A stretch of DNA of 64,000 nt. Origin: Schistosoma mansoni. Lineage: Eukaryota; Platyhelminthes; Trematoda; Strigeidida; Schistosomatidae. The number at the start of each line of letters is the position of its first letter. Positions within the stretch are counted from its first letter, which is position 1. Position numbers and translations under genes: made by a program. Below the pieces are notes generated by a model. That model was not told where the DNA came from, searched no databases, and saw only the letters and a list, made by a program, of their open reading frames with translations. The stretch is taken from positions 4,356,775-4,420,774 of the forward strand of contig NC_031499.1 in assembly GCF_000237925.1 (NCBI RefSeq), in the 5' to 3' direction. This document shows, piece after piece, positions 1 through 10,764 of the stretch.

Positions 1-182
1 CGCTAGAGTACTCATACTAATCGAACGTCATTGTCACAGTGTAAAGGTCGTAGAAGTCGTATTCTATTGGTGGATAATTTACGCGAATTACGTCCTTGTT
101 AAATTCGTAAGGTCATAACGAATCAGCGACGACCTTGGTCAAGTCATAACAATTGGCTACAGCCTAGGTCAAAAACATAACA

Positions 183-2262
183 GGAACAGGTAAGGAAACC
201 TTACTTTGCGACACATCTACAGGTAGGGATCGTCCAATAGTACCAAAACATTATCGACGCAACGTCTTCAATACGTTGCACAATCTTTCTCACCCAGGTG
301 CTCGTACAACAGTCAAACTCATAGCCGAACGGTTTTGCTGGCCTGGCATGAATAAAGACGTGAGGGAGTGGGCACGCTCCTGTGTAAGCTGTCAGAAATC
401 TAAGGTCATAAGACACAACAAACGTCCCTTAGGCTCTTTCAAAACCCCTGACGCTCGTTTCGACCACGTCCATCTAGATTTGGTAGGACCATGACCCGAC
501 TCGAATGGATACTCATATCTCCTAACATGCGTAGACCGTTTTACTCGATGGCCAGAAGCAGTACCGATTAAGGACATTACTGCTGAAACAGTGGCTCGCT
601 CTTTCGTCGAACGATGGGTAGCAAATTTCGGCTGCCCTTCAACCATCACTACAGACCGCGGACGCCAGTTCGAATCTGGACTTTTCCGTTGTCTAACCTC
701 ACTTTTAGGAATCACGCGCTTCCGAACGACCGCCTACCACCCACAAACAAGCGGGTTGGTAGAACGTTTTCATCGACAACTAAAAGCTTCATTATCGGCT
801 TCAAACGTTTCACAGTGGACAGACGCTCTTCCACTCGTCTTGCTAGGTATCCGCAATGCAGTGAAAGCTGACATTGGATACACGGCATCTCAACTCGTTT
901 ACGGAACGACACTCCGACTCCCAGGAGAATTCGTGGATCCTTCAGCTTCTTCATTGAACATGGATCTAAACTCTTACACGAGTAGGCTTACAAACGCTAT
1001 GCGTTCAGTTAAACCTGCTCACACTCGACCTCAATCAACTGATGTTTTCGTTCAACCCGAATTACGACATAGTACACACGTCTTCGTTCATCGAGACTCA
1101 CGTCGACGACCTCTCGAATCAGCATACGAAGGACCCTTCAAAGTTCTTCAACGCTAACCCAAGTACTATGTAGTCGATAAGAACGGCACGAACGATAGCA
1201 TCAGTATCGATCGACTCAAAGCAGCATACTTAGAATGAAACCCTAGCTACGTCGAATTTCCTTCGGTACAAGCAAACGACACAGCTACTACACTCGTAGT
1301 ACCCTACACGACAGCCGACACACAACTTGATACTTCGCCAACGTCGATAGATAAACCCAAAACAACGCGTTCTGGAAGAAGAGTAAGATTTCCAGAACAT
1401 CTTAACGAATATTGCACGTAGGACATAAGCTTTATCTTGAATTACCCTTTTATTGTTCATTATAAAATTTTTTTATTTGTGTAAAAAAAACAGAAAAACA
1501 AAACATTTTTATTTTTTTTGAGCGCATTTATATTTCTTATATATATATTAGAAAAACCAAAAAAAACATTTTTTTCCGATCGCTTTTACGCTGTTTGTAA
1601 GTGTATTATTTTATTCATTTTTTTCCCACTCATCTTGTGTCCTTACGCAAGTACGAGTGTATTTTCAACATGCACTCACACGTTTTATTTTTCCTCTTTT
1701 CCAGGACGGCTGGAAAAGAACAACGAAGTTTCCCAGGGAGCCGAAATTTTCATTGTATTTCATTTCTTTATTGTTATGTTGTACCTCATGGTCCCTTAGT
1801 TTAAGGAAAGACGACCAGACGCTGCTAAACGAAGCAAGCTATCAGAAGAGTGTTTACCAACGACAAACTCGTTGGGTTTAAACTTCTGGCTGGTCACGTC
1901 TTAGGGGTATCACTACCTCACTAGGGGGGGAGTGATCTGTAGCTGTAAATAAATCCCCAAAATCAATAGCTCATTAAGTGTTCGACATTGGATGCTGACC
2001 ACGTTGTTTAAGTGTACTTGTTTAACTGAAGGCTTTCGGTCATGCATCCGCACCAGATCACGTTTCAACTCGGCGTGGGACACAGCTCCTACGTTCATTA
2101 GCCAGCTTATAGTAAAGGTTCCTCGATATATTGGTGACGTATCAAATATATCTTTCCTACCTCTTCTCGTCTGACTTCTGATTTCCTGTGGCCGGGAACG
2201 AACGATTATAGAAGATACTACTGGCTGCTAGTTGTAAAACTAGAATATCCGTCGTATCCTCA
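183..2262 (+). mobile_element. Ty3/gypsy LTR retrotransposon, 3' part (broken fossil)
   Basis: The interval matches the integrase end of pol, the 3' untranslated part and the LTR of the better-preserved element at 52394-57727, in the opposite orientation. A zinc-binding integrase N-terminus and part of the integrase core are recognisable at about 260-1160, followed by an AT-rich non-coding stretch. A purine-rich tract at about 1921-1937 lies directly before the LTR at 1938-2262. Homology starts near 183; bases 1-182 do not match the corresponding part of the other copy. This copy is therefore 5'-truncated or rearranged, lacks gag, protease and reverse transcriptase in the window, and is broken in several places. 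Its LTR is visibly more diverged than the two LTRs of the other copy, so it is older. Confidence 0.85.
1938..2262 (+). repeat. LTR of the left-hand gypsy fossil
   Basis: This 325-bp segment is the reverse-complement counterpart of the 326-bp LTRs at 52394 and 57402. It starts with TG and ends with CA, as LTRs do, and the purine tract of the element lies immediately upstream. Divergence from the other two LTRs is clear by eye, especially in the outer third. Confidence 0.85.
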
Positions 2263-3253
2263 AGGGTCTCCAATTTCTGGGTGTTACCTCTCAGGTTAGT
2301 GTTATGACTAAGCTTAAGAAGATGTTTAAGGGGATGACCAGAAGTATTAAGGATACTGTAAGTCATAAGAAGATCATTTGACATGTAATGAATTTCTAGG
2401 AAAAGATTGATTACCGGTAATTTCACATACTGTTCCAAGTAGTAACAAGAATGCACGACTTATTTCATAATGATAGAAAGTAATATTATCAGTAATTTGA
2501 ACAACAGTGAGTAGGTGTACTACAAAAGGTTTCAGTTTTTGGCTCAAAAGGGTTAGTCATTTCTGTTTAATTATCAAGTTCTATTAGGTACCTCTTAAGA
2601 CTTTTTCGTTATTCAGCGAAATAGTATGTTAGTTTTACTGGTTAAAACACTTCATAATCTTCAAATGATCACTGACTCAGCAGTTTTGTTTACCGTTTTC
2701 GTAGGTAAGGTAGGATTTTGTCTCATGTTTGAGGGTTATTGATGCATATTTCAAAACTCCTCGATATTACGATCTAATATATCACAATGTACAAATTCAT
2801 GAGACAATTATATAACTTACGATAGTATAAACATATTGTGATCAAGCTACAACACCGTCACGTAGTCTAGTAAACTTACAAACGCATTGACATTCAAAGT
2901 GAACCTCTCGAAAGCAACATGGTAAAAAGTAACCACGATCGCCCGTTGATGTTGCCAAGTGAAATCTGGGCAAATAGAAAGAAAGGAAAAAGTATTATTG
3001 TTACCAAAATAGAAAGCATTCGCTGTCAATCATTTGATACCTAAACATTAGTCGGAGAAAAAAATAATTCACATTACAACTGCTTTTACAGGTCCGACGA
3101 AATTTCATGGTCGTCGCTTTATGGTTTTATAAAATTTTGCTGCAAAAACAACTGTACCATATAGCACAGATGACTGCTTTGACGTTGTTCCGGTATTTAA
3201 AACGCATCTGATTGATTAGTACACTGCACTTGATATGCTTGCTTATGCTGAAC
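2263..3253. other. Intergenic stretch with no recognised feature
   Basis: No convincing exon, RNA gene or known repeat was seen here. Short open frames have no recognisable domain and no good splice context. Confidence 0.4.
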
Positions 3254-3375
3254 TGTTGTGATGTTTGAATGAACCAATGATTTCTTTGTATCGATGACTG
3301 TTTTGATTTTTAATTCCAAATACAGTATATTCGTTCATGCTCATTTAATACTTCTTGATTAAATTGCGTTATTCC
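3254..3375 (+). repeat. Diverged LTR-like fragment (copy 1 of 3)
   Basis: This segment resembles the direct repeats at 4143 and 5972: the same order of the words TGTTTG, GAAC.AAT, CTTTTGTA/CTTTGTA, GACT and AATTCCAAATAC is found in all three. It is probably a solo LTR or LTR fragment of the family whose internal region is at 4306-5971. Confidence 0.45.
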
Positions 3376-4142
3376 TGGGATTACTAGTTCATACTGTAAT
3401 TCAAATACTTCTAATTATTACACCTGTGTCATCCCAAGTGTAATAGTTAAGGATGATGAAACGTAGCTAATCCGTGTATAGTTCACAAGAATTTATGGGT
3501 AAAGACGTTTACATCCTTGACGTCATCTCAATTATCTGCACATCGGTGGTCATACACAAATACATTGGTGTCCATATGCACATCAGCGCATTAAAATAAG
3601 TGTAAATAAAACACTTATAGATTTCGACTAATGTTGAAAGTAAGGGTCTGGAACAGAACTAGGCATATACCGGAATAGTTGATTGTCCATAAATATCAAG
3701 AATACTCTCATAAAGCAATGACTTCAAACTGATAGATGAAAATAGGAAACAAAATATAACGAAAACAGAGATTCACTGTAGAGTTTCTCCACTTATTTTC
3801 CTTATCTAGCCCTGCTCAGATAAGAATCCCAGTTGTCACCGTTAGTCATCCGTCCATCAAAATACATTCCTTTCAGACATTGAGTCAGAAGCGTCTGCTC
3901 TTATACTCATATTGTTATCATATATATACACTTGTGCTTTAAACACTGCTCTCACAGTTTCGATGAGTGGGTAAGAGTTTCTTTGTATAATGCCTAATAT
4001 TTCAGAGGCTAACGTGACAGCTAAACTATGCCCAGGATAGACTCACATAAAATAGCCGGTAGTAACGCACGGAAAGCAATTTTAAAGTAACGATTTCTTT
4101 TATAACCGATAGATGGAGACCACCGGTTTCGGTATGATGCAC

Positions 4143-4305
4143 TGTGGTGTTTGTATGAACTAATTATCCTTTTGTACTTGATGTGTGCCTGACTTCAATT
4201 TGTAAATGCAACACGTTCGTTAGTGCCCAGTTAGTTCTATTTGGTTTAAATCGCCTATCTATGAGATTCATGGCTCGTATAATAATTGAACTGCTAATCT
4301 GCACA
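4143..4305 (+). repeat. Putative left LTR of the internally deleted gypsy relic
   Basis: The segment begins with TGTGG and ends with CACA, directly followed by TTGGTGTC, a plausible primer-binding start. The right-hand partner at 5972 shares its first 110-130 bp. The exact end is inferred from the TG...CA rule. Confidence 0.45.
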
Positions 4306-5971
4306 TTGGTGTCTCTATAGAGCCTGTGATGGAACAGTTGGATATACATTCAAATTTTGATGCTTATATTGAAAGACTCAAAATCTGGACTATGACCAGA
4401 AGAGATTTTGACGACGCTAATATTGTGGATCATTTCCTTACATTCATAAGAAAGGAAACCTACAGCTTACTTAAAACTTTGGCATTTCTAGAAAAGCCTA
4501 CTTCATTTCCTTATTCAACTCTCAAGGAACTATTACAAGACCATGTAAAGTGTGTAAGTTTCGAATGTTGTAAAGGAGGAAATTCGTAAGGACATCAAGA
4601 ATTCTACTACATTACTACGTCATCTAAATCCAATGCGTATTCAAGGTTATGCAGATAACAATTCACTGATAAGTTAGGAAGCAAGTAACGGATATGAGCA
4701 CAAGTTTGGTAAATGTTTGTCCTGGGGCAAGATTCACTCATGTAATTCAGGTGCGTTTCGTAATGCTAAATGTTTTAAGTGTGGTAAGATTTGACATACT
4801 CAATCAGTTCGCTACAATTAGTACTAAACATTGTTATTCCGATCTTGTCAAGTTGAATGTTTCAACTAAATCATACTATGATCAGATCCATGATATTATT
4901 TTTCCACATATGCGTCCTTCCCATGGTTCATTTATTTCTAATGAAATTATCTACAAATATATAGAAAATATATCGGGTGCACCAGATGATGTTATTTTAT
5001 TATATATGGTTTGTCCTAATGATTCATTTGTTTCTAGTGGAATATTAATTAACTGTGAGAAACAGGTCCTGAGTGAGCTGAAATCTAATTACAGTCCTTA
5101 AGGTGTCACATCATATGTTATTCGTCCTCGTAATGAATTTATCTCTAGTAATATTCCTAATAAATGAGACAAATATGTTCCAAATAAGTCGAATTCTAGT
5201 CATATTTCTGATGTTATTGTACCAGGTGGTGAATATCTTCACAACCAATGTATGACGATTAGAATCCTTAGTCAGTGATATGAAGAATCGGAGGAAATAG
5301 CAGTTTTTCTCAAAACAGTCAGAGAGTTAGTTTGTCCAGATATGAGGTTCAAACAATCAGAAAATTCAAATGGAATCCCTGATTAACCTGATGAACATTA
5401 GGCAGATGTAAATTTCCCATTTGATTGTTTTGAAGATGAATCACATGTGTTAATTACAAATATCAATGCATAATTATCTGTAACTGGAACATAGTCCTAG
5501 TGTATTCTAACGTGAAAAGCAAAAATAATATGTATCAACTTTTTTAAGTAATTCAAAGTCACATGATGGAATGCCTCAAATTATATGTCAGTGTGTATCT
5601 CCAAATACTCACATGTAATAGTCGAAGTGTGAGACATGGAAACGTAATGCAAATAAGGAGTGTCAAAATGGTCATAACACTGAAACGCAGAGACACAACA
5701 TTATTACGTAGGGGGAATGGTGTTGGAAAGCGTGCAGTTTTAGTTCTAGCTATCAGTAATTTTAGTACACAAAAGACGTATTGTTCATATACAATTCAAG
5801 GACCCAGGTGAGTCTGTCCCCATTTCAGTTGTTAATTCCAATACTAATGCGCATATACTAGATCATACAGAGTCTGCATCCAATACACAGTTTGACAGAC
5901 AAACAATGAGGCCAAAGAGAAGACGTCCAACTGTTTACAGAAACTTAGATTCTAATTTAAGATGTGGTAGT

Positions 5972-6100
5972 TGTGGTGTTTGTATGAACTAATCATTCTT
6001 TTGTACTTGATGTGTTCCTGACTTTAAATTCCAAATACAATACCTTTGGTTGTGCTCACGTAGTTCTATTCGGTCTACATTGAACTGTGTAGGGGATTCC
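5972..6100 (+). repeat. Putative right LTR of the internally deleted gypsy relic
   Basis: This is a direct repeat of 4143 onward with roughly 80 percent matching by eye over the first 110-130 bp. The right boundary is uncertain because similarity fades after the common word ATT.GGT. Confidence 0.45.
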
Positions 6101-8985
6101 TAAGAAATAAAATCGTTCAAATATTTTCAACCATCATATGTAAGCAGAACCTATAAGATTGAAACTCCATTTGGTACTTCTGAGTTGCTCCCATAAAGCA
6201 GCGTTATCTAGAAAATTAGACTGTCTATACTGGATTCCTTAAATAGAGTTCCGCAGCGAAGATTAAGCAGTTCAGCCGCAGTTACATCGTCTTTATTAGA
6301 TTCATGTCAACTTTCTGGAAACCCCATGTTTTAGGACTCTAACGAGTCTATTTAGAACAATATCAAAACGTTTTCATCGTTTGGATTTCAAAGGAAGTAC
6401 GTACATAATGCGTTTCTCATGGCGGGACGTTGACGTTTAATAATTAATACCAAAGTGGTATCAATAGAATAACACTGAGACCTAACCTCAAATCACTTCT
6501 GAAGCTAAAAATACAATAAATTAGAAGATTTAACTTTGGTAGTTCAATGTTTGAATAAAGAGATTGATGAACAATAAAGGTGGGTGTGAGAACAATTATG
6601 GAAAGTGGTCATGTTACCCTGGAATTCTGTATCTCATTGGTACTTAAATTAAATACACTATTTCAGAAACTTTGCCCGTACTCTTCAAAGGATCTTGTGA
6701 ACACCACCATTGACTGATGCGGTAGGACCGGTCAACATAAAAAGTTGTGACCTCGATGAAAGAATTTCAAGATTAGGCAAACAAATCATGACAATTTGAG
6801 ATTAATTTTATTATTCTAGCAACAAAGATTAGTGCGCTTCTACCAGTCATAGACCTGAACTCCACGTCCTCTGCTCATGATATTTATTGATGTTATATGC
6901 AGGCCATTGAAACGCACTAGCACAGAAGCAACAACACGGGTTCCAAGTTTTAATTAGAACCCTCTACTTTGACTTCATTTTGATGATACTGACGGACAAC
7001 ATGTGGATTGGTTTATGAGTCGTCAATCCTAAATGATCTGTAGAGTTTCCCATAACAGCTTGTGGCCATCAATAATTACCAACACTTACCCATACCACAA
7101 CATCAAATAGCCGATGTCACGTGCTAAACGTGTCTGCGCAATAATAACAATATGTCACAATATCTGAATCCTATCCAATGCTCGTTTCGTTCACCAAAGG
7201 CCAAAAACTGTGATAACGGTTCTGCGAAAATGTGACGTAGGAAATCATATGTTTGACACCATGCTTCCACATTTTTAGGATGAGATAGTATGAGCTTGGG
7301 CTGGATATTCCTCTATAACATCAGGTCTTTGATGGTTCTGCATATTATGTAGGCAGATAGAAATCAGCGCTACACGAAACCAATTAGTGACGTAGCTGAG
7401 GTTGCATCAGGCTGACTGGCTCAATGGATTAGTATCCACCGATATTTCGGCAGCCACACCAGGTTTATACGACACTGATATATCATCTGTCATAAACACT
7501 AAATCTATTTTTGTCAAAACAGAAGGAAACAATTTAAGGTGGTGTATTTTAAGATTCATGGACGTTGCCAAATACATTTTACGTCAGAATATAAAAACAT
7601 GAGTAATCTGAAACGAAGTTCCGATCTACTGTGAGAAAACAAGTCTCTCACATAATGTAGCTCGACCAATCATCAAAACAAAAAGATTGTGACATCTTTT
7701 CACAACTATCTAAAAAACTGTAGAATTATGGTCTACATGTTTATTAGTACTATTATTATAATAGACCTAATCCTCGAATTTTACATGTGTAATGATGTGA
7801 TTGCCTAATCTATAAGATCATACGTGAACGTCATATCAATGTCTAAACCGACTAATCGTATCATAACAATTAACAGCATGTTTAGACTTCTTAAGGAACA
7901 CATTCAGGCTGGAGATAGAGCAATATATTCAATGTGAGTAAAGACAAATCATACAGAATGTTGACGTTTGCAAGGCTGAGCCATGCCATGCGATGGATTG
8001 AATTAATGTTTCCACGTTCTCGATTGTCAACGTTCTCTTTTTGTAGATTGTTGAGTATAAATCTTTTCATTAATCATATACTCAGCTTCAAAATTCATGT
8101 GGTTAGGGTCCAATGCCACTACAACACAATAATAAAAATAAATGTCTTTATTATTTCATTGGATATTCTCGTTGACTTTGGATACCAACCACAAATTGCA
8201 GATCCCACTCGACACAACCACAAACGATGTAACAATATTGTGATACTGGTGCCAGAAAACGGAATGTCAGTACAACCAAAATGATAAATGGTTCAACACC
8301 TCTTCCTTGACCGTCCATTTCAAAGATAGCGTGAATATCATAGAATTTGTGGTTCAGCCGTTTTTAATGAATAACTTCTGTAAATGTTTAAAAATTAGTG
8401 GACACTTTCACGTTCGTTTGGTGATGGCGGCTTGTCAGGGCATATTTCCAATTATCTTTGCACCGGCTATGACTTTTATCTTATTTGCTTCTTTCATTCG
8501 GCAAGTCAAGATGAGCTACGTTGGTTTATTCAAGAAAGACGTTTATGGATCGCTGAAATGAATTTCAAAATAGAATAACGCCCTAGTACGCTGCAAGTAT
8601 CATTTCAATAGAGGGTCTGAACTGACTTTAAAACCAGCAACCAAAGCAATGATGCAAAAGTTCCTGGGCACAAACTGCAATTGACACTGCAGTAGTTCGA
8701 AAGTAATCTAACAAATCCAAGACGTCACTCGCAGTAACTGTTCACATCTTGATTACCAAAAACATGAAAGATTGAGCTCAATAGAAGAAGGCCGTTTAAT
8801 GGAAATAAAGTTTCATTTTTATCAAGATTGAATTACGGGTGAAAATTTTGGATATTGGAATAAATAAACGTGTGAAATAACAGTAAAACGATCAGAACAT
8901 AACGCGAGACAGTAAAATGACCATAAAGACTAAAAAAGATATAGACGGAGTAAAGATGCCGCAGATATTCAAGGATTTACAACAC
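6101..8985. other. Intergenic stretch, no supported gene
   Basis: Several open frames of 66-116 codons occur (for example 7934-8284 and 8307-8561), but none shows a convincing domain, splice structure or codon bias. A phrase resembling the PTR.N motif of LINE endonucleases near 8200 is too weak to call. Confidence 0.4.
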
Positions 8986-9290
8986 CTTTTTCCGTCACAC
9001 CTTCATAATCAGAAGATACCAACCAAGTGGAATCAGAAGTCAGGGATGGATGAGTTTGAAATACTTTTGATACGTTGTCTATCTAATGAGGAGCATTTCA
9101 TTTAAGTTGATCAGTAGTTGCAAGGGATGTGCAGAACGTCGTATTCAATCGTGATCTGGTGCGGGAGCGTGATCAATTGCTTGTGGCTGTGTGTATCCAT
9201 TGAAAGCTCTGAATTGAGGGTCGACGTCGAGGACATACAGAACTACTTACTTTGGATATTTATTTGGCGACAACTTCATGCTTGTTCCTC
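8986..9290 (-). repeat. Diverged solo LTR related to the CsRn1/Boudicca-like family
   Basis: The order of words matches the LTRs at 52394 and 57402 along nearly their whole length: AATCAGAAGTCAG, then TTTGA.TACGTT, GAGGA.CATTT, CGTGATCTGGT.CGG and TGACC/TGATC. Similarity is well below that between the two young LTRs. No internal sequence adjoins it, so it is best read as an old solo LTR or one from a sister family. Confidence 0.5.
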
Positions 9291-10196
9291 GTCTGACTTT
9301 TTTAAAAACTGTAGAAAAAATAGCAGTCTCTGAAAGTCTTATAAAACTTGATTTTAATTTGTACGTAAATAGACATAAAAGAAGTAGAGAAGGTTGCTCA
9401 GGCTGAAGAGCGCAATTTCAAAGAGAACATAAAGAGGTTTATCATAAGGAAAAATAAAAGTTTTATGTCAGAAATCCCAACTCTTACAACGCATATAAAA
9501 GATGACATTGTGGCGGACCAAAAGGTATATTAAGTGAAAAATAGCAATAAATTTATTACGTCGAAATGTTAATGTTATAATATGTCAATTATAAGTTATA
9601 AACACAAACAAAAGTTAAGGGACATTACTTAACTTGACAGGTTGTGCGTGTCCGAGTTGCGTTTGGTACCAGAATCCACAATTAAAGATAACTGATAGTC
9701 CCAGTGATGTTTTTATGGTTTCAGTAATATTGCCAGACGTAGAATGTAATGGAAAATTGGCTGCAGTCTATAAATGTAGGTTGTAGATATTTCAGAGTTC
9801 AATTATCATAACCACTATCAATTGAGAACGAGAGACATGCGCATAGTAGTGTATTTAATAACAGTTAACAACGTGTGTCATGCTGAGTGTTACACAATGG
9901 AAGAAAGTGTATTCAAAGTCATACACTTAAACATGTGAAATTGTTTGTGGTAAATATAAAGACTTCGAAAATTAACAAAATAAATGCAAATAATATCAAA
10001 AACTATTTACAAAATAAGTTTGTCGTGTCTACCTCTACAATATAATTGCATCTATTTCTATCATTTGAGAGAAGATCACATTCAAGTCAGGTGAATAATT
10101 TTCTTAAAAAAGAATAAAGTACGCGACAAACCTGTTATCAACAAACCGAGAACTCGGGTGTTAATATGTCTTATCTTTTTTCTCCCTCCAGCACTA

Positions 10197-10410
10197 ATAA
10201 TTTTCGAGGTCATAGCAAGTAGGTTCACAAACCGCGATCTAATAAACTAAAGGTGGGGTCCCGTTTTTCTCATCGAGTGGTCAATGACTGGAACGCATTA
10301 CCCGAAAAAGTGGTATCAGCCCCATGAGTGAATATTTTCAAGAAGAAGATGGACCTTCACTGGAAGGCGATCTGTCAGGATTAACACAGGTTCATTAAAC
10401 TACAATCCTT
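10197..10410 (+). pseudogene. LINE reverse-transcriptase C-terminal fragment
   Basis: Reading the plus strand from about 10197 gives a relic of the conserved tail found after the reverse-transcriptase domain in many non-LTR elements. Its order is FRGHSKKL-like, RSN, then SRFSHRVVNDWNALP, VVSAP and FKKKMD, which corresponds to the usual FFS.RVVN.WN.LP..VV.A.....FK..LD pattern. In-frame stops interrupt it after SK, after SAP and after the CQD-like stretch, so it is dead. It lies about 120 bp upstream of the first MARVEL-gene coding exon and may contribute its leader or promoter region. The LINE family cannot be fixed from so short a piece. Confidence 0.65.
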
Positions 10411-10530
10411 ATTACTGAAGACTGAAGATAGACTGACAAATATTGAGCATTGGATGTCCTTTGCTCTTTAAAGCTCAAGTTTTTGAATGTTAGAAGGCGA
10501 TATCGTAAGGAAGGCATATTAAATCAAGTG

Positions 10531-10764
10531 ATGCCACTTAATGCTGAATACGCAAGAGAACTAAGGGCAGTGTTCAAAATTCTGGAATTTTCAATTGGTG
10601 TTGGTCTGATAGTATCAATAGTTGTTGCTGATCGCTATCGGATTACTGTAGCTGGTGCATTTTTAACATTTTTTGCACTAGTAGGGGCACTCACATCTCT
10701 ATTTTTCTTCGTTGTTCACCTATCTAGCCTCATTTACAAGATTCCAGGACCTGTAACATTAATT
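10531..10764 (+). CDS. MARVEL-domain four-pass membrane protein, first coding exon
   Basis: This exon encodes 78 residues from ATG 10531 to a GTAAGT donor at 10765 (phase 0). It reads as a short cytosolic start (MPLNAEYARELRAVFK), TM1 at about residues 17-37 (ILEF...VVA), TM2 at about 44-67 (VAGAFLTFF to FFVVHLSS), and a loop ending IPGPVTLI. This is the layout of MARVEL-domain proteins such as the CMTM/CKLF and singles-bar groups, which act in membrane apposition and vesicle traffic. An upstream in-frame extension lacks ATG and follows a possible acceptor near 10495, so it is more likely leader. Reading on into the intron would give a different C-terminus but the donor is strong. The exact subfamily is not resolved. 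Confidence 0.7.

Larger units (their letters stand above)
4143..6100 (+). mobile_element. Old gypsy-like LTR element, internally deleted (broken fossil)
   Basis: Two direct repeats, at 4143-4305 and 5972 to about 6100, share the first 110-130 bp including a start on TGTGGTGTTTGTATGAACT, and behave as LTRs. Between them a gag-like segment is readable at 4326-4589, with the pattern FLTFI..E.YSLLKTL typical of schistosome gypsy-type gag proteins. It is followed at about 4690-4810 by a cysteine-rich stretch resembling two CCHC zinc knuckles. The bulk of pol is missing. The element is old and has many breaks. The family is assigned from gag resemblance only, so the clade within Ty3/gypsy is uncertain. 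Confidence 0.55.

Noticed and set aside
7934-8561. Two neighbouring open frames of 116 and 84 codons
   Set aside because: One has a phrase vaguely like the PTR.N motif of LINE endonucleases, but nothing else in the order of that domain follows. Not enough for a call.
10450-10530. N-terminal extension of the MARVEL exon from 10450
   Set aside because: It starts on TTG, has no ATG, is rich in basic residues with no membrane or family pattern, and follows the LINE relic directly; the ATG at 10531 gives the expected family N-terminus.
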